This document shows, in pieces, positions 45,991-53,386 of a DNA stretch of 64,000 bases. Source of the DNA: Ferrovibrio sp. GTDB taxonomy: Bacteria; Pseudomonadota; Alphaproteobacteria; Ferrovibrionales; Ferrovibrionaceae. The notes under the pieces were generated by a model. It saw only the letters and a list, made by a program, of their open reading frames with translations, was not told where the DNA came from and ran no database searches. A program made the position numbers and the translations under genes. Numbering within the stretch: position 1 is the first letter of the stretch; every line of letters begins with the position of its first letter. The stretch covers positions 21,544-85,543 of the forward strand of contig NZ_JAGOLP010000014.1 of NCBI RefSeq assembly GCF_017994015.1, written 5' to 3'.

Positions 45991-46665
45991 ATGACCATGT
46001 TGTTACGCTGCCTGTTGCTGGCGGGCTTTTCGCTTGGGATATTGGCCGCTATGCCGGCCCAGGCGCAGTATCAGAGCCAGTATCCGCAGTATCAGACGCA
46101 ATACCCGGCGCAATATCCCGGACAGGCGCAGCCGCGTCAGCAGGCTCCCGCCGGCCCGGTTTATGCTCAATCCACCCAGGCGCCACAGCCTAATGCCATG
46201 CTGCCCGCCGGCAAGCCGGCTGCGGCCGACGATCCGGCCTTCTGGGCCTTTTCGGCTGGCTGGTTTGATCTGAACAAGCAGAAGGATCAGGCTGTTGAAG
46301 GCCGCATCGAATATCGCGCGGCGGAAAAGTACTGGATTTTCAAGCCCTTCGGCGGCGTGATGGCGACCTCTGACGGCGCCGTGCATGGCTTTGCCGGAGT
46401 GTTGACGGATTTCTATTTCGGCCGCCGCTGGGTGGTCACCCCCAGCTTCGCCCCTGGCCTGTATTACGAAGGCGATGGCAAACATATCTCCAACGGCATC
46501 CAGTTCCGCTCGCAGCTTGAGATCAGCTACCGTTTCGATGATCGCTCGCGCCTTGGCCTCAGCTTCAACCACATCTCCAATGCCGGCATCCGCGACCCCA
46601 ATCCAGGCTCGGAAAGCCTGGCCCTGACCTACGCCATCCCGACGGATAAGCTGTTCAAGTGGTAA
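45991..46665 (+). CDS. Lipid A 3-O-deacylase, PagL-like (acyloxyacyl hydrolase)
   Basis: 224 residues: signal peptide (1-25, ending AQA-Q), a Gln/Tyr/Pro-rich spacer (26-60), then an outer-membrane beta-barrel domain. The catalytic triad of PagL (His126, Ser128, Glu140) is matched with identical spacing by H194, S196 and E208 in NHISNAG...GSE. It would remove the 3-O acyl chain of lipid A in the outer membrane. Confidence 0.88.
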   Translation: MTMLLRCLLLAGFSLGILAAMPAQAQYQSQYPQYQTQYPAQYPGQAQPRQQAPAGPVYAQSTQAPQPNAMLPAGKPAAADDPAFWAFSAGWFDLNKQKDQAVEGRIEYRAAEKYWIFKPFGGVMATSDGAVHGFAGVLTDFYFGRRWVVTPSFAPGLYYEGDGKHISNGIQFRSQLEISYRFDDRSRLGLSFNHISNAGIRDPNPGSESLALTYAIPTDKLFKW

Positions 46666-46694
46666 TTTTTTGTAGCCGGGCCTGATGGCTCGGC

Positions 46695-47591
46695 TCAAAA
46701 CCCGAATAACCCCGGATCGTAGCCCAGGCGGCGCCACAGCTCGGCGGGGTGTTCGCCGCTTTGCCGCCGTGCGCGCAGGCTGGGGGCATTGTGGCGTTTG
46801 GCCAGGCGTTCGCCATTGGCATCATGCAGCAGCGGGTGATGCGCATAATCCGGCGTTGCCAGGCCGAACAAGGCTTGCAGCAGGCGGTGCAGCGGTGTGG
46901 CGGCCATCAGGTCGATAGCACGGGTCACCAGGGTCACGCCCTGGTGGGCATCATCCAGTGTGACGCAGAGATGATAGCTGGCGGGGATTTCCTTGCGCGC
47001 CAGCACCGGATCGCCAATGGTTTTTTGCAGGCTTTGCAGTGTGACGCTGTGTCGGCCATGGACCTGATCCTGCCAAAACAGCGCAGGCAGGCCGGCGAAA
47101 GCGGCGGCAAGATCGAGCCGCAGGGCATAGTTTTCACCCGCCGCGATGCGGGCGGCGCGCTGATCGGTAGAAAGATGCCGGCAGGTGCCGGGATAGAGCG
47201 CGGCGCCATCCTCGGCATGCGGCGCGCCGCCGATGCGGGCGATCTCGGCCAGCACCTGCTTGCGGGTGCAGAAACACGGATAGAGCAGGCCGCGCCGGGT
47301 CAGGTCGTCCAGCGCCCGGCCATAGTCGGCGAAATGCTCGGATTGCCGCCGCACCGGCTGTTCCCAGGTCAGACCGAGCCAGGCCAGGTCTTCCAGTAAG
47401 GCCGCTTCGAATTCGGGCCGGCAGCGGGTGCTATCAATATCCTCGATGCGCAGCAGGAAGCGGCCGCCCGCCTGCACAGCCCGGGTATAGGCGAAACCGG
47501 CGGAAAAGGCATGGCCCTCATGCAGCAGCCCGGTCGGGCTGGGCGCGAAACGGGTGACAATCGGGTTTGCTATAGGCAAGTTTCCATTCAT
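46695..47591 (-). CDS. gluQ: Glutamyl-Q tRNA(Asp) synthetase
   Basis: 298 residues. Attaches glutamate to the queuosine base in the anticodon of tRNA-Asp. It has the N-terminal nucleotide site RFAPSPTGLLHEGH (HIGH variant), a zinc site CFCTRK..YPGTC, and a GERLAKRHN replacing KMSKS. It lacks the anticodon-binding domain of GluRS, as expected. Start ATG 47591 lies only 12 bases from the divergent glycosylase start. Confidence 0.94.
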   Translation of the reverse strand: MNGNLPIANPIVTRFAPSPTGLLHEGHAFSAGFAYTRAVQAGGRFLLRIEDIDSTRCRPEFEAALLEDLAWLGLTWEQPVRRQSEHFADYGRALDDLTRRGLLYPCFCTRKQVLAEIARIGGAPHAEDGAALYPGTCRHLSTDQRAARIAAGENYALRLDLAAAFAGLPALFWQDQVHGRHSVTLQSLQKTIGDPVLARKEIPASYHLCVTLDDAHQGVTLVTRAIDLMAATPLHRLLQALFGLATPDYAHHPLLHDANGERLAKRHNAPSLRARRQSGEHPAELWRRLGYDPGLFGF

Positions 47592-47603
47592 GGAGAACAA
47601 GCT

Positions 47604-48257
47604 ATGACAAAGCCGCCCGTGCTTGTGAAGCCGGATAAGCGCGCCCGCACACTCGCCGCCCTGGCCGAACTCTGCGCCCGTGAGCCACGTTTCGCCCGCG
47701 CGCTGGAATTGTGCGGGTTTGTTGCCGACCGGCGCCGGCCAGCGGATTTTGCCAATCTCTGCCGCATCATTGTTGAACAGCAGGTTTCGGTGGCCTCGGC
47801 GGCGGCAATCTGGCGCCGGGTGCTGGAAGCCGTGCAGCCATTCGAGGCCGCCACGCTGCTGGCGCAGGAAGAGGCGGTGTTGCTGGGCTGCGGCCTGAGT
47901 CGGCCGAAGCTGCGTTACTTGCGCGAAATCGCCGTGGCGGTGCAAAGCGGTGCGCTGGCTTTGCACGAATTGCCCGGCCTGCCGGATCATCAGGTGCAGG
48001 CGCAGCTCACTGCGGTAAAGGGCATCGGGCGCTGGACGGCGGAAATTTTCCTGTTATTTGCGCTTGATCGCAGCGATATCTGGCCGGCGCATGACGTGGC
48101 CTTGCAGGAAGCGGCGAAAAGGCTGTTCAACATGCGGGCCAGGCCGGATGTGAAAAGAATGGACAAGCTGGCGCAGAAATGGCGGCCACATCGCGGCGTC
48201 GCGGCGCGGCTGCTATGGCGCTATTATAGTGTGACCAATCAAAAGCAGGTGCCGTAA
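47604..48257 (+). CDS. DNA-3-methyladenine glycosylase, AlkA-type HhH-GPD
   Basis: 217 residues. Helix-hairpin-helix and catalytic Asp in LTAVKGIGRWTAEIFLLFALDRSDIWPAHDVAL (near 137-168). Removes alkylated bases to start base excision repair. No AlkA N-terminal domain, as in the short bacterial type. GGAG precedes ATG 47604. Its stop overlaps the next start (TAATG). Confidence 0.93.
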   Translation: MTKPPVLVKPDKRARTLAALAELCAREPRFARALELCGFVADRRRPADFANLCRIIVEQQVSVASAAAIWRRVLEAVQPFEAATLLAQEEAVLLGCGLSRPKLRYLREIAVAVQSGALALHELPGLPDHQVQAQLTAVKGIGRWTAEIFLLFALDRSDIWPAHDVALQEAAKRLFNMRARPDVKRMDKLAQKWRPHRGVAARLLWRYYSVTNQKQVP

Positions 48258-48970
48258 TGACCCAGCCGTCTCGACCGCTTGATGGCCGCTCGCTTGATGG
48301 GCCACGCCTGCCGCCCGCCAAAGGCCCGGCCCGGCAATTGGTGGTGCTGTTGCATGGCTATGGCGCTGATGGCAACGACCTGATCGAGCTGGCCAGCCAT
48401 TGGCGGCGTGACTTGCCCGGCGCCGCCTTTGTGGCGCCGCATGCGCCGACATTGGTGCCGGGGGCAGCCGGCGGGCGGCAATGGTTCGGCCTCAATGACT
48501 ATGACCCCGACATGCTGCGGCGCGATCCGCATCGCGCCGGTGGCATCTATGAAAAGCTGCTGGCCGGCGCCGAGCAGGCCGCGCCCCTGCTGCACGGTTT
48601 CCTGGCCGCCGAAATGCAGCGCCATGGCGTGGCGCCTGCCAAGCTGGCGCTGGTCGGGTTCAGCCAGGGCACCATGATGGCGCTGCATGTCGGCCTGCGG
48701 CTGGCTGTGGCGCCCGGCGCTATCCTGGGGTTTTCCGGCGCGCTGGTGGGGGCTGGCCGGCTGAAGGATGAAGCGAAAGGCCGGCCGCCGGTGTTGCTGG
48801 TGCATGGCTCGGCCGACGACATCGTGCCGATGGATGCCTTGTTCGACAGCCTGAATGGCCTGGGTGCTGCCGATATCCCGGCGCGCTGGCATCTCTGCCT
48901 CGGCCTGCCGCATGCCATAGACCCGGAGGGGTTGCGGCTGGGCGGGCAATTCCTCGCGCAATCGCTGTAG
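48257..48970 (+). CDS. Phospholipase/carboxylesterase-type alpha/beta hydrolase
   Basis: 237 residues. Nucleophile in GFSQG near 138, Asp in HGSADDIVP near 185, and His in LPHAID near 218; the LLHGYGADGNDLI oxyanion region is typical of the family. Cleaves short acyl esters; natural substrate unknown. Coupled to the glycosylase upstream. Confidence 0.93.
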   Translation: MTQPSRPLDGRSLDGPRLPPAKGPARQLVVLLHGYGADGNDLIELASHWRRDLPGAAFVAPHAPTLVPGAAGGRQWFGLNDYDPDMLRRDPHRAGGIYEKLLAGAEQAAPLLHGFLAAEMQRHGVAPAKLALVGFSQGTMMALHVGLRLAVAPGAILGFSGALVGAGRLKDEAKGRPPVLLVHGSADDIVPMDALFDSLNGLGAADIPARWHLCLGLPHAIDPEGLRLGGQFLAQSL

Positions 48971-49085
48971 CGCGGCCCTCGACAAAATAAGGTGGTTGTC
49001 ACGGGGCCGTAACGCATCATATTGTATTGTCTGAACATTCGAGTTTACGACCACTTTGGTGCAACGCCGTGGGAGTGATCTGAGG

Positions 49086-49631
49086 ATGGTGCCAGACAAT
49101 TGTCCGGCTTTGGTTTTGAACGCGGATTACCAGCCGCTCTCCTATTTCCCGCTTTCGGTCTGGCCGTGGCAGGAAGTGGTGAAAGCGGTGTGTATGGACC
49201 GTGTCACCATTTTGTCCGAATACGATCAGGAAATCCGCAGCCCAAGCTTTCGCATGCGGCTGCCCAGCGTGGTGGCGCTGAAGCGCTATATCCAGCCGGC
49301 GCGGCGTCCGGCTTTCACCCGGTTTAACCTGTTCCTGCGTGATCGTTTCACCTGCCAGTATTGTGGCAGCCGGCATGAACTGACCTTTGATCATGTGATC
49401 CCGCGGTCACGCGGCGGCCTGACCCGCTGGGACAATGTGGTGGCAGCCTGCGCGCCGTGTAATCTGCGCAAGGGCGGTCGCATGCCGCGTGAATGCAATA
49501 TGTTGCCGCGCATGGCGCCGCATGTGCCCAGCGTGCAGGAATTGCAGCAGAATGGCCGCGCCTTTCCGCCCAACCACCTGCACCAATCCTGGCGCGACTA
49601 TCTCTATTGGGATAGCGAACTGGAGCCGTAA
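49086..49631 (+). CDS. HNH endonuclease domain protein
   Basis: 181 residues. HNH site with two CxxC zinc pairs: CQYCGSRHELTFDHVIPRSRGG and CAPCNLRKG. This is the widespread stand-alone HNH family with an N-terminal LVLNADYQPLSYFPLSVWPWQEVV, usually chromosomal and of unknown target rather than part of a mobile element. Start at ATG 49086. Confidence 0.9.
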   Translation: MVPDNCPALVLNADYQPLSYFPLSVWPWQEVVKAVCMDRVTILSEYDQEIRSPSFRMRLPSVVALKRYIQPARRPAFTRFNLFLRDRFTCQYCGSRHELTFDHVIPRSRGGLTRWDNVVAACAPCNLRKGGRMPRECNMLPRMAPHVPSVQELQQNGRAFPPNHLHQSWRDYLYWDSELEP

Positions 49632-49635
49632 CGGC

Positions 49636-50202
49636 TTAGACCCGCTCTGATAGCCAGATTGCGGCGCGGGTGGCGGCTTTCACACCCTGGCTCAGCGCCG
49701 GATAGGCCGGGGCTTCAGTTGCGCCCTCGGCGCGGGCGATGTCGCGATGCTCAATTTCCTCGGCACGGAACTGCTCGATCAGCGCCACCAGTTCCGGCTC
49801 GGCCTTGCCCTCGGCGGCCAGGCCTTCCAGGGTTTCAAGCTGGCGCGTGTAATGCGCGTCGATCACTTCCTCCACCGCCTCGGTGCAGGCCATGGCGGCC
49901 TTCTCGCCGAGCAGGGCAGTGGCGGCGCCGAGCGCAAAGCCGGCAGCATGCCAGAGCGGGCCGAGCAAGGTGGGCCGGGCGCGGCGCTGCGGCAGCAGGC
50001 GGTCAAAGGCGGCAAGATGCTGGCGCTCCTGCTCGGCCATGTGGCGGATGGTGGGCGCCGAGGGGGCATGTTTCAGCACCGCAAGCTGGCCTTCATAGAT
50101 GCGCTTGGCGCCATATTCGCCGGCATGATCCACCCGCAGGATGCGGTCGATGATCTGGGCCGGGGTCAGGTCGCCGGGCAGGCGCGGTTTGCTGTTGCTC
50201 AT
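49636..50202 (-). CDS. coq7: 3-demethoxyubiquinol 3-hydroxylase (Coq7)
   Basis: Di-iron hydroxylase in ubiquinone synthesis. 188 residues with the di-iron ligands in RVDHAGEYGA, EQERQH, EEVIDAHY and EEIEHRD. Overlaps dsbB by 4 bases, a pairing common in alphaproteobacteria. Absence of UbiF here is normal for the group. Confidence 0.95.
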   Translation of the reverse strand: MSNSKPRLPGDLTPAQIIDRILRVDHAGEYGAKRIYEGQLAVLKHAPSAPTIRHMAEQERQHLAAFDRLLPQRRARPTLLGPLWHAAGFALGAATALLGEKAAMACTEAVEEVIDAHYTRQLETLEGLAAEGKAEPELVALIEQFRAEEIEHRDIARAEGATEAPAYPALSQGVKAATRAAIWLSERV

Positions 50203-50681
50203 GGCGTCATCGCCTTTCGGGCCGAAAGCAGGGCCAGCACGGCAAGCAGGCTGGCCCAGAGCATGTTCCAGCCGGCCATGCTGAGGCCGAGGAAACTGAA
50301 GGCGGCTTCATCGCAGCGCACGATGGGCGCGGCCAGCACCTGGGCGCGCAGGGCTTCCAGCGTGGTGGCAGTGCCGCCGCCGCCGCAGCTTTCCAGCCCG
50401 GCCCACCATTTCATCTCCACGCCGGTATGAAACAGGGCGATGCCGGCAGTGGTGGCAAAGGCCAGCGCCAGCAAAGCCAGCAGCAACGGCCGGGCGCGGG
50501 GCAGCTTCCAGGCCAGAAGGCCGAGCAGGATGGCAACGGCATAGGGCCAGCGCTGCCACAGGCAAAGCTGGCACGGCGCCAGGCCAAAACCATATTGCGC
50601 CACAAAGGCGGCGCCGAGCGTGATGGCACTGAGCAGGGCTAAGGCGGGACCGGCGAAAACGGCAGAGAGATGGGCTTGCAT
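50199..50681 (-). CDS. dsbB: Disulfide bond formation protein B
   Basis: 160-residue membrane protein with four helices. Quinone-side cysteines C37-C40 (CQLC) and periplasmic C99 and C123 are all present. Reoxidises DsbA with ubiquinone as acceptor, so placing it with coq7 makes metabolic sense. Confidence 0.93.
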   Translation of the reverse strand: MQAHLSAVFAGPALALLSAITLGAAFVAQYGFGLAPCQLCLWQRWPYAVAILLGLLAWKLPRARPLLLALLALAFATTAGIALFHTGVEMKWWAGLESCGGGGTATTLEALRAQVLAAPIVRCDEAAFSFLGLSMAGWNMLWASLLAVLALLSARKAMTP

Positions 50682-50759
50682 GAGCCAATTGTAGCGCCGC
50701 CATCGCCGCTTCGGAAAGGGCCGCGGCCGATTGCCAAAGGCGCGTCGCTAAAATGTGAA

Positions 50760-50800
50760 TACTCTAAAACGCCTGCGGCCCGGCATTGCTGCCGGGCCGC
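50760..50800 (-). terminator. Hairpin after nrdA
   Basis: Perfect 11-bp stem (50775-50785 with 50790-50800); a short T-run follows on the minus strand after five bases. Confidence 0.55.
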
Positions 50801-50825
50801 TTCGGTATTTGCTATCCTGCCAGTC

Positions 50826-52751
50826 TTACTGGCAGGCGAGGCATTCTTCGTAATTCACCGCTTCGCGCGGGCCGCCACCGCTTGCCAGCACGGTTTCCAG
50901 CGCCAGTTCGCCTTGCGGCCGTTCATGCTCGTTGACGCGGCCCACCACCGGGATCGCCAGGGTGACTACGCTGGCGGCGGTGGCCGGCATTGTCTGCGGC
51001 GCGCCGGTATTCTGGCCCGACACTTTCTCGGCGCGCTGGATCGATAGCGAGCGGCAGTAATACAGGCTCTTCACGCCCTTCTTCCATGCCTGGAAGTGAA
51101 TCTGGTGCAGGTCACGCTTATGCACATTGGCAGCCAGGAAGATGTTCAGGCTCTGCGCCTGGCAGATATAGGGCGTGCGATCGGCGGCCAGATCGATCAG
51201 CCAGCGCTGATCCAGCTCAAACGCGGTCTTGTACACGGCCTTTTCGTCTTCCGAGAGGAAGTCGAGATGCTGCACCGAGCCATCATTGACGGTGATCGAC
51301 GACCAGGTTTCCTCGTTGTTGCGGCCATAGGCTTCCAGCACCTTTTCCAGATGCGGGCTGCGCACGCTGAACGAACCGGACAGGGTCTTGTGCGTGAAGG
51401 CATTGGCCACATTCGGCTCGATGCCCGGGCTGGCGCCGCCGGCAATGATCGAGATCGAGGCGGTGGGGGCGATGGCGATCTTATGCGAGAAGCGCTCCAT
51501 GATGCCATATTCCTTGGCATCCTCGCAGGGGCCGCGCTCTTCCGCCAGCTTGCGCGAGGCCGCGTCGGCCTGCTCTTTCACATGCTTGAAGATGGTGCGG
51601 TTCCACACCTTGGCCATCACACTTTCCCACGGCACGCCATTGGCTTGCAGGAAGGAATGGAAGCCCATCACGCCCAGGCCAACCGAGCGTTCGCGCATCG
51701 CCGCATAGCGGGCGCGCTCCATGCTGTCGGGCGCGGTGCGGATGAAGTCGCTCAGCACGTTGTCGAGGAAGCGCAGGCAATCCTCGATCAGATGCGGATC
51801 GTCCTTCCAGTCATGGAAATACTCCAGATTGAGCGACGACAGGCAGCAGACCGCCGTGCGCTGCTTGCCATGATGGTCGATGCCGGTGGGCAGCGTAATC
51901 TCGCTGCACAGGTTCGAGGTTTTTACCCGCAGGCCGGCCAGCTTGTGATGCTCGGGCAGGGCGCGGTTCACATGGTCGATATTGACGATATAGGGCTCGC
52001 CGGTCTCGATGCGGGCGGTGAGGATACGCACCCACAGCGCACGCGCCGACACGGTTTTCTGCACCGTGCGGTCATGCGGGCTGCGCAATTCCCAGATATC
52101 GTCCTTCTCCACGGCGCGCATGAAGGCATCCGAGATCAGCAGGCCGTTATGCAGGTTGAGCGCCTTGCGGTTCGGGTCGCCGCCGGTCGGGCGGCGGATT
52201 TCGATGAATTCCTCGATCTCCGGGTGATCCACCGGCAGATAGACCGCCGCCGAGCCGCGGCGCAGCGAACCCTGGCTGATCGCCAGGGTGAGGCTGTCCA
52301 TCACGCGGATGAACGGAATGATGCCCGAAGTTTTGCCATTCTGCCCGACCTTCTCGCCGATCGAACGCAGGTTGCCCCAATAGCTGCCGATACCGCCACC
52401 GCGCGCCGCCAGCCAGACATTCTCGTTCCACAGCCCGACAATGCCATCCAGGCTGTCAGACGCTTCGTTGAGGAAGCAGGAAATCGGCAGGCCGCGATTG
52501 GTGCCGCCATTCGACAGCACCGGGGTGGCCGGCATGAACCAGAGCTTGGAAATGTAATCATACATGCGCTGGCCATGCGCCGTGTCGTCGGCATAATGGC
52601 TGGCCACGCGGGCAAAGAGGTCTTGGTAGCTTTCGCCGGGCAGCAGGTAGCGGTCGTCAAGCGTTGCCTTGCCGAAATCGGTCAGCAGGCGATCGCGCTG
52701 GCGGTCCATCTCGATGCGAATGCCACGTTCAGTTTGCAGCGTGTTCAGCAC
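50826..52751 (-). CDS. nrdA: Ribonucleoside-diphosphate reductase alpha subunit (class I)
   Basis: 641 residues from GTG 52751. Reduces ribonucleotides for DNA synthesis. It keeps the active-site cysteines (SCFLNEA, SNLCSEI, AVCCLSSLNLE) and a C-terminal shuttle pair CLACQ. No ATP-cone is present at the N-terminus, so the overall activity site is missing from this subunit. An upstream GTG at 52949 would add 66 non-conserved residues. The beta subunit gene is not beside it. A promoter with an NrdR-like box lies at 52968-53004. Confidence 0.93.
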   Translation of the reverse strand: MLNTLQTERGIRIEMDRQRDRLLTDFGKATLDDRYLLPGESYQDLFARVASHYADDTAHGQRMYDYISKLWFMPATPVLSNGGTNRGLPISCFLNEASDSLDGIVGLWNENVWLAARGGGIGSYWGNLRSIGEKVGQNGKTSGIIPFIRVMDSLTLAISQGSLRRGSAAVYLPVDHPEIEEFIEIRRPTGGDPNRKALNLHNGLLISDAFMRAVEKDDIWELRSPHDRTVQKTVSARALWVRILTARIETGEPYIVNIDHVNRALPEHHKLAGLRVKTSNLCSEITLPTGIDHHGKQRTAVCCLSSLNLEYFHDWKDDPHLIEDCLRFLDNVLSDFIRTAPDSMERARYAAMRERSVGLGVMGFHSFLQANGVPWESVMAKVWNRTIFKHVKEQADAASRKLAEERGPCEDAKEYGIMERFSHKIAIAPTASISIIAGGASPGIEPNVANAFTHKTLSGSFSVRSPHLEKVLEAYGRNNEETWSSITVNDGSVQHLDFLSEDEKAVYKTAFELDQRWLIDLAADRTPYICQAQSLNIFLAANVHKRDLHQIHFQAWKKGVKSLYYCRSLSIQRAEKVSGQNTGAPQTMPATAASVVTLAIPVVGRVNEHERPQGELALETVLASGGGPREAVNYEECLACQ

Positions 52752-52840
52752 GGCTGGTTTCCCTTCAAAGTCCTGCGGGGTCCGATGCAGAATCGGTCTC
52801 CCCGCACAGAATGCGATTGCAACGTCTGCTGGTCTGGCCA

Positions 52841-52856
52841 GCACTAAATCTTGTCT
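52841..52856. promoter_or_regulatory. NrdR-box-like 16-mer
   Basis: GCACTAAATCTTGTCT matches 12 of 16 positions of the NrdR box pattern; it lies in the nrdA leader. Confidence 0.35.
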
Positions 52857-52967
52857 TTCGCTCGCCGGTCTATGCGCGGTCGCCGCGCTCACCAGAACGT
52901 CCGAAAAGCCGGTTTCTCCGCTGCTTTCAGACTGTCGCGGCGCCCCCACTCGGCATAACCCCGACGA

Positions 52968-52983
52968 ACACTAGATATGGTAG
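52968..52983. promoter_or_regulatory. NrdR-box-like 16-mer over the nrdA -10
   Basis: ACACTAGATATGGTAG, 12 of 16 matches to the NrdR box pattern. It covers the candidate -10, as expected for repression. Confidence 0.45.
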
Positions 52984-53004
52984 CCACTCTTAACAGACCG
53001 TCAA
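52977..53004 (-). promoter_or_regulatory. Candidate nrdA promoter
   Basis: Minus strand: -35 TTGACG (52999-53004), 16-base gap, -10 TACCAT (52977-52982). It would give a leader of about 220 bases. Confidence 0.4.
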
Positions 53005-53206
53005 CAGGATGTGGACTTAATCCTGTAAAAAATCCCTCTTGACGATCCAGCCAATGCGTGGGCAAGCCCATTTTACTGCGTGTCGCAGCATTCATGGCAG
53101 TGTAAAATAATCTCGCTGTGGAAGCTGGGGATAACCTCAACATCTATAAAAATGCACCGCACGGGCGAGCAGGCCTGCCAATAGCGCCCGTCGAACGATC
53201 AGAGTT

Positions 53207-53215
53207 TTATCCACA
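53207..53215 (+). promoter_or_regulatory. DnaA box
   Basis: Exact TTATCCACA. Further near matches nearby suggest DnaA control of the flanking genes. Confidence 0.55.
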
Positions 53216-53279
53216 GGTGCAAATCAGGTTTGGGTTGCGGCTGAATCGACGCCCCGGCGGCAGGCACGCAAACGTCGCA

Positions 53280-53287
53280 TTAACCAT
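53280..53287 (+). promoter_or_regulatory. CtrA half-site
   Basis: Exact TTAACCAT, the alphaproteobacterial CtrA half motif, 100 bases before the coiled-coil gene. Confidence 0.4.
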
Positions 53288-53386
53288 TCCGCTCTAGGCT
53301 GAAGGGTGGATAAGACTGCGTATTGTGTTGCACAGCCTGGAATTGCTGCTTCAATGCAGAAACGGGCTTGGGCGGGAGAGATTGGC

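Larger units (their letters stand above)
52752..53386. other. 635-base intergenic region between divergent nrdA and the giant coiled-coil gene
   Basis: Locally richer in A/T than its neighbours. It holds a candidate nrdA promoter, NrdR-like boxes, a perfect DnaA box plus two one-mismatch boxes (53128-53136, 53305-53313), a CtrA half-site and a GANTC site at 53243-53247. A perfect 7-bp inverted repeat lies at 53004-53026. Confidence 0.5.

Noticed and set aside
49086..49631. HNH nuclease as part of a mobile element, intein or restriction system
   Set aside because: It is a complete stand-alone gene of a widespread chromosomal family, without terminal repeats, recombinases or a methylase nearby.
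52952..53386. Chromosomal replication origin
   Set aside because: Only one exact DnaA box and no adjacent origin-type genes such as dnaA, hemE, parAB or gidA; better explained as promoter sites.
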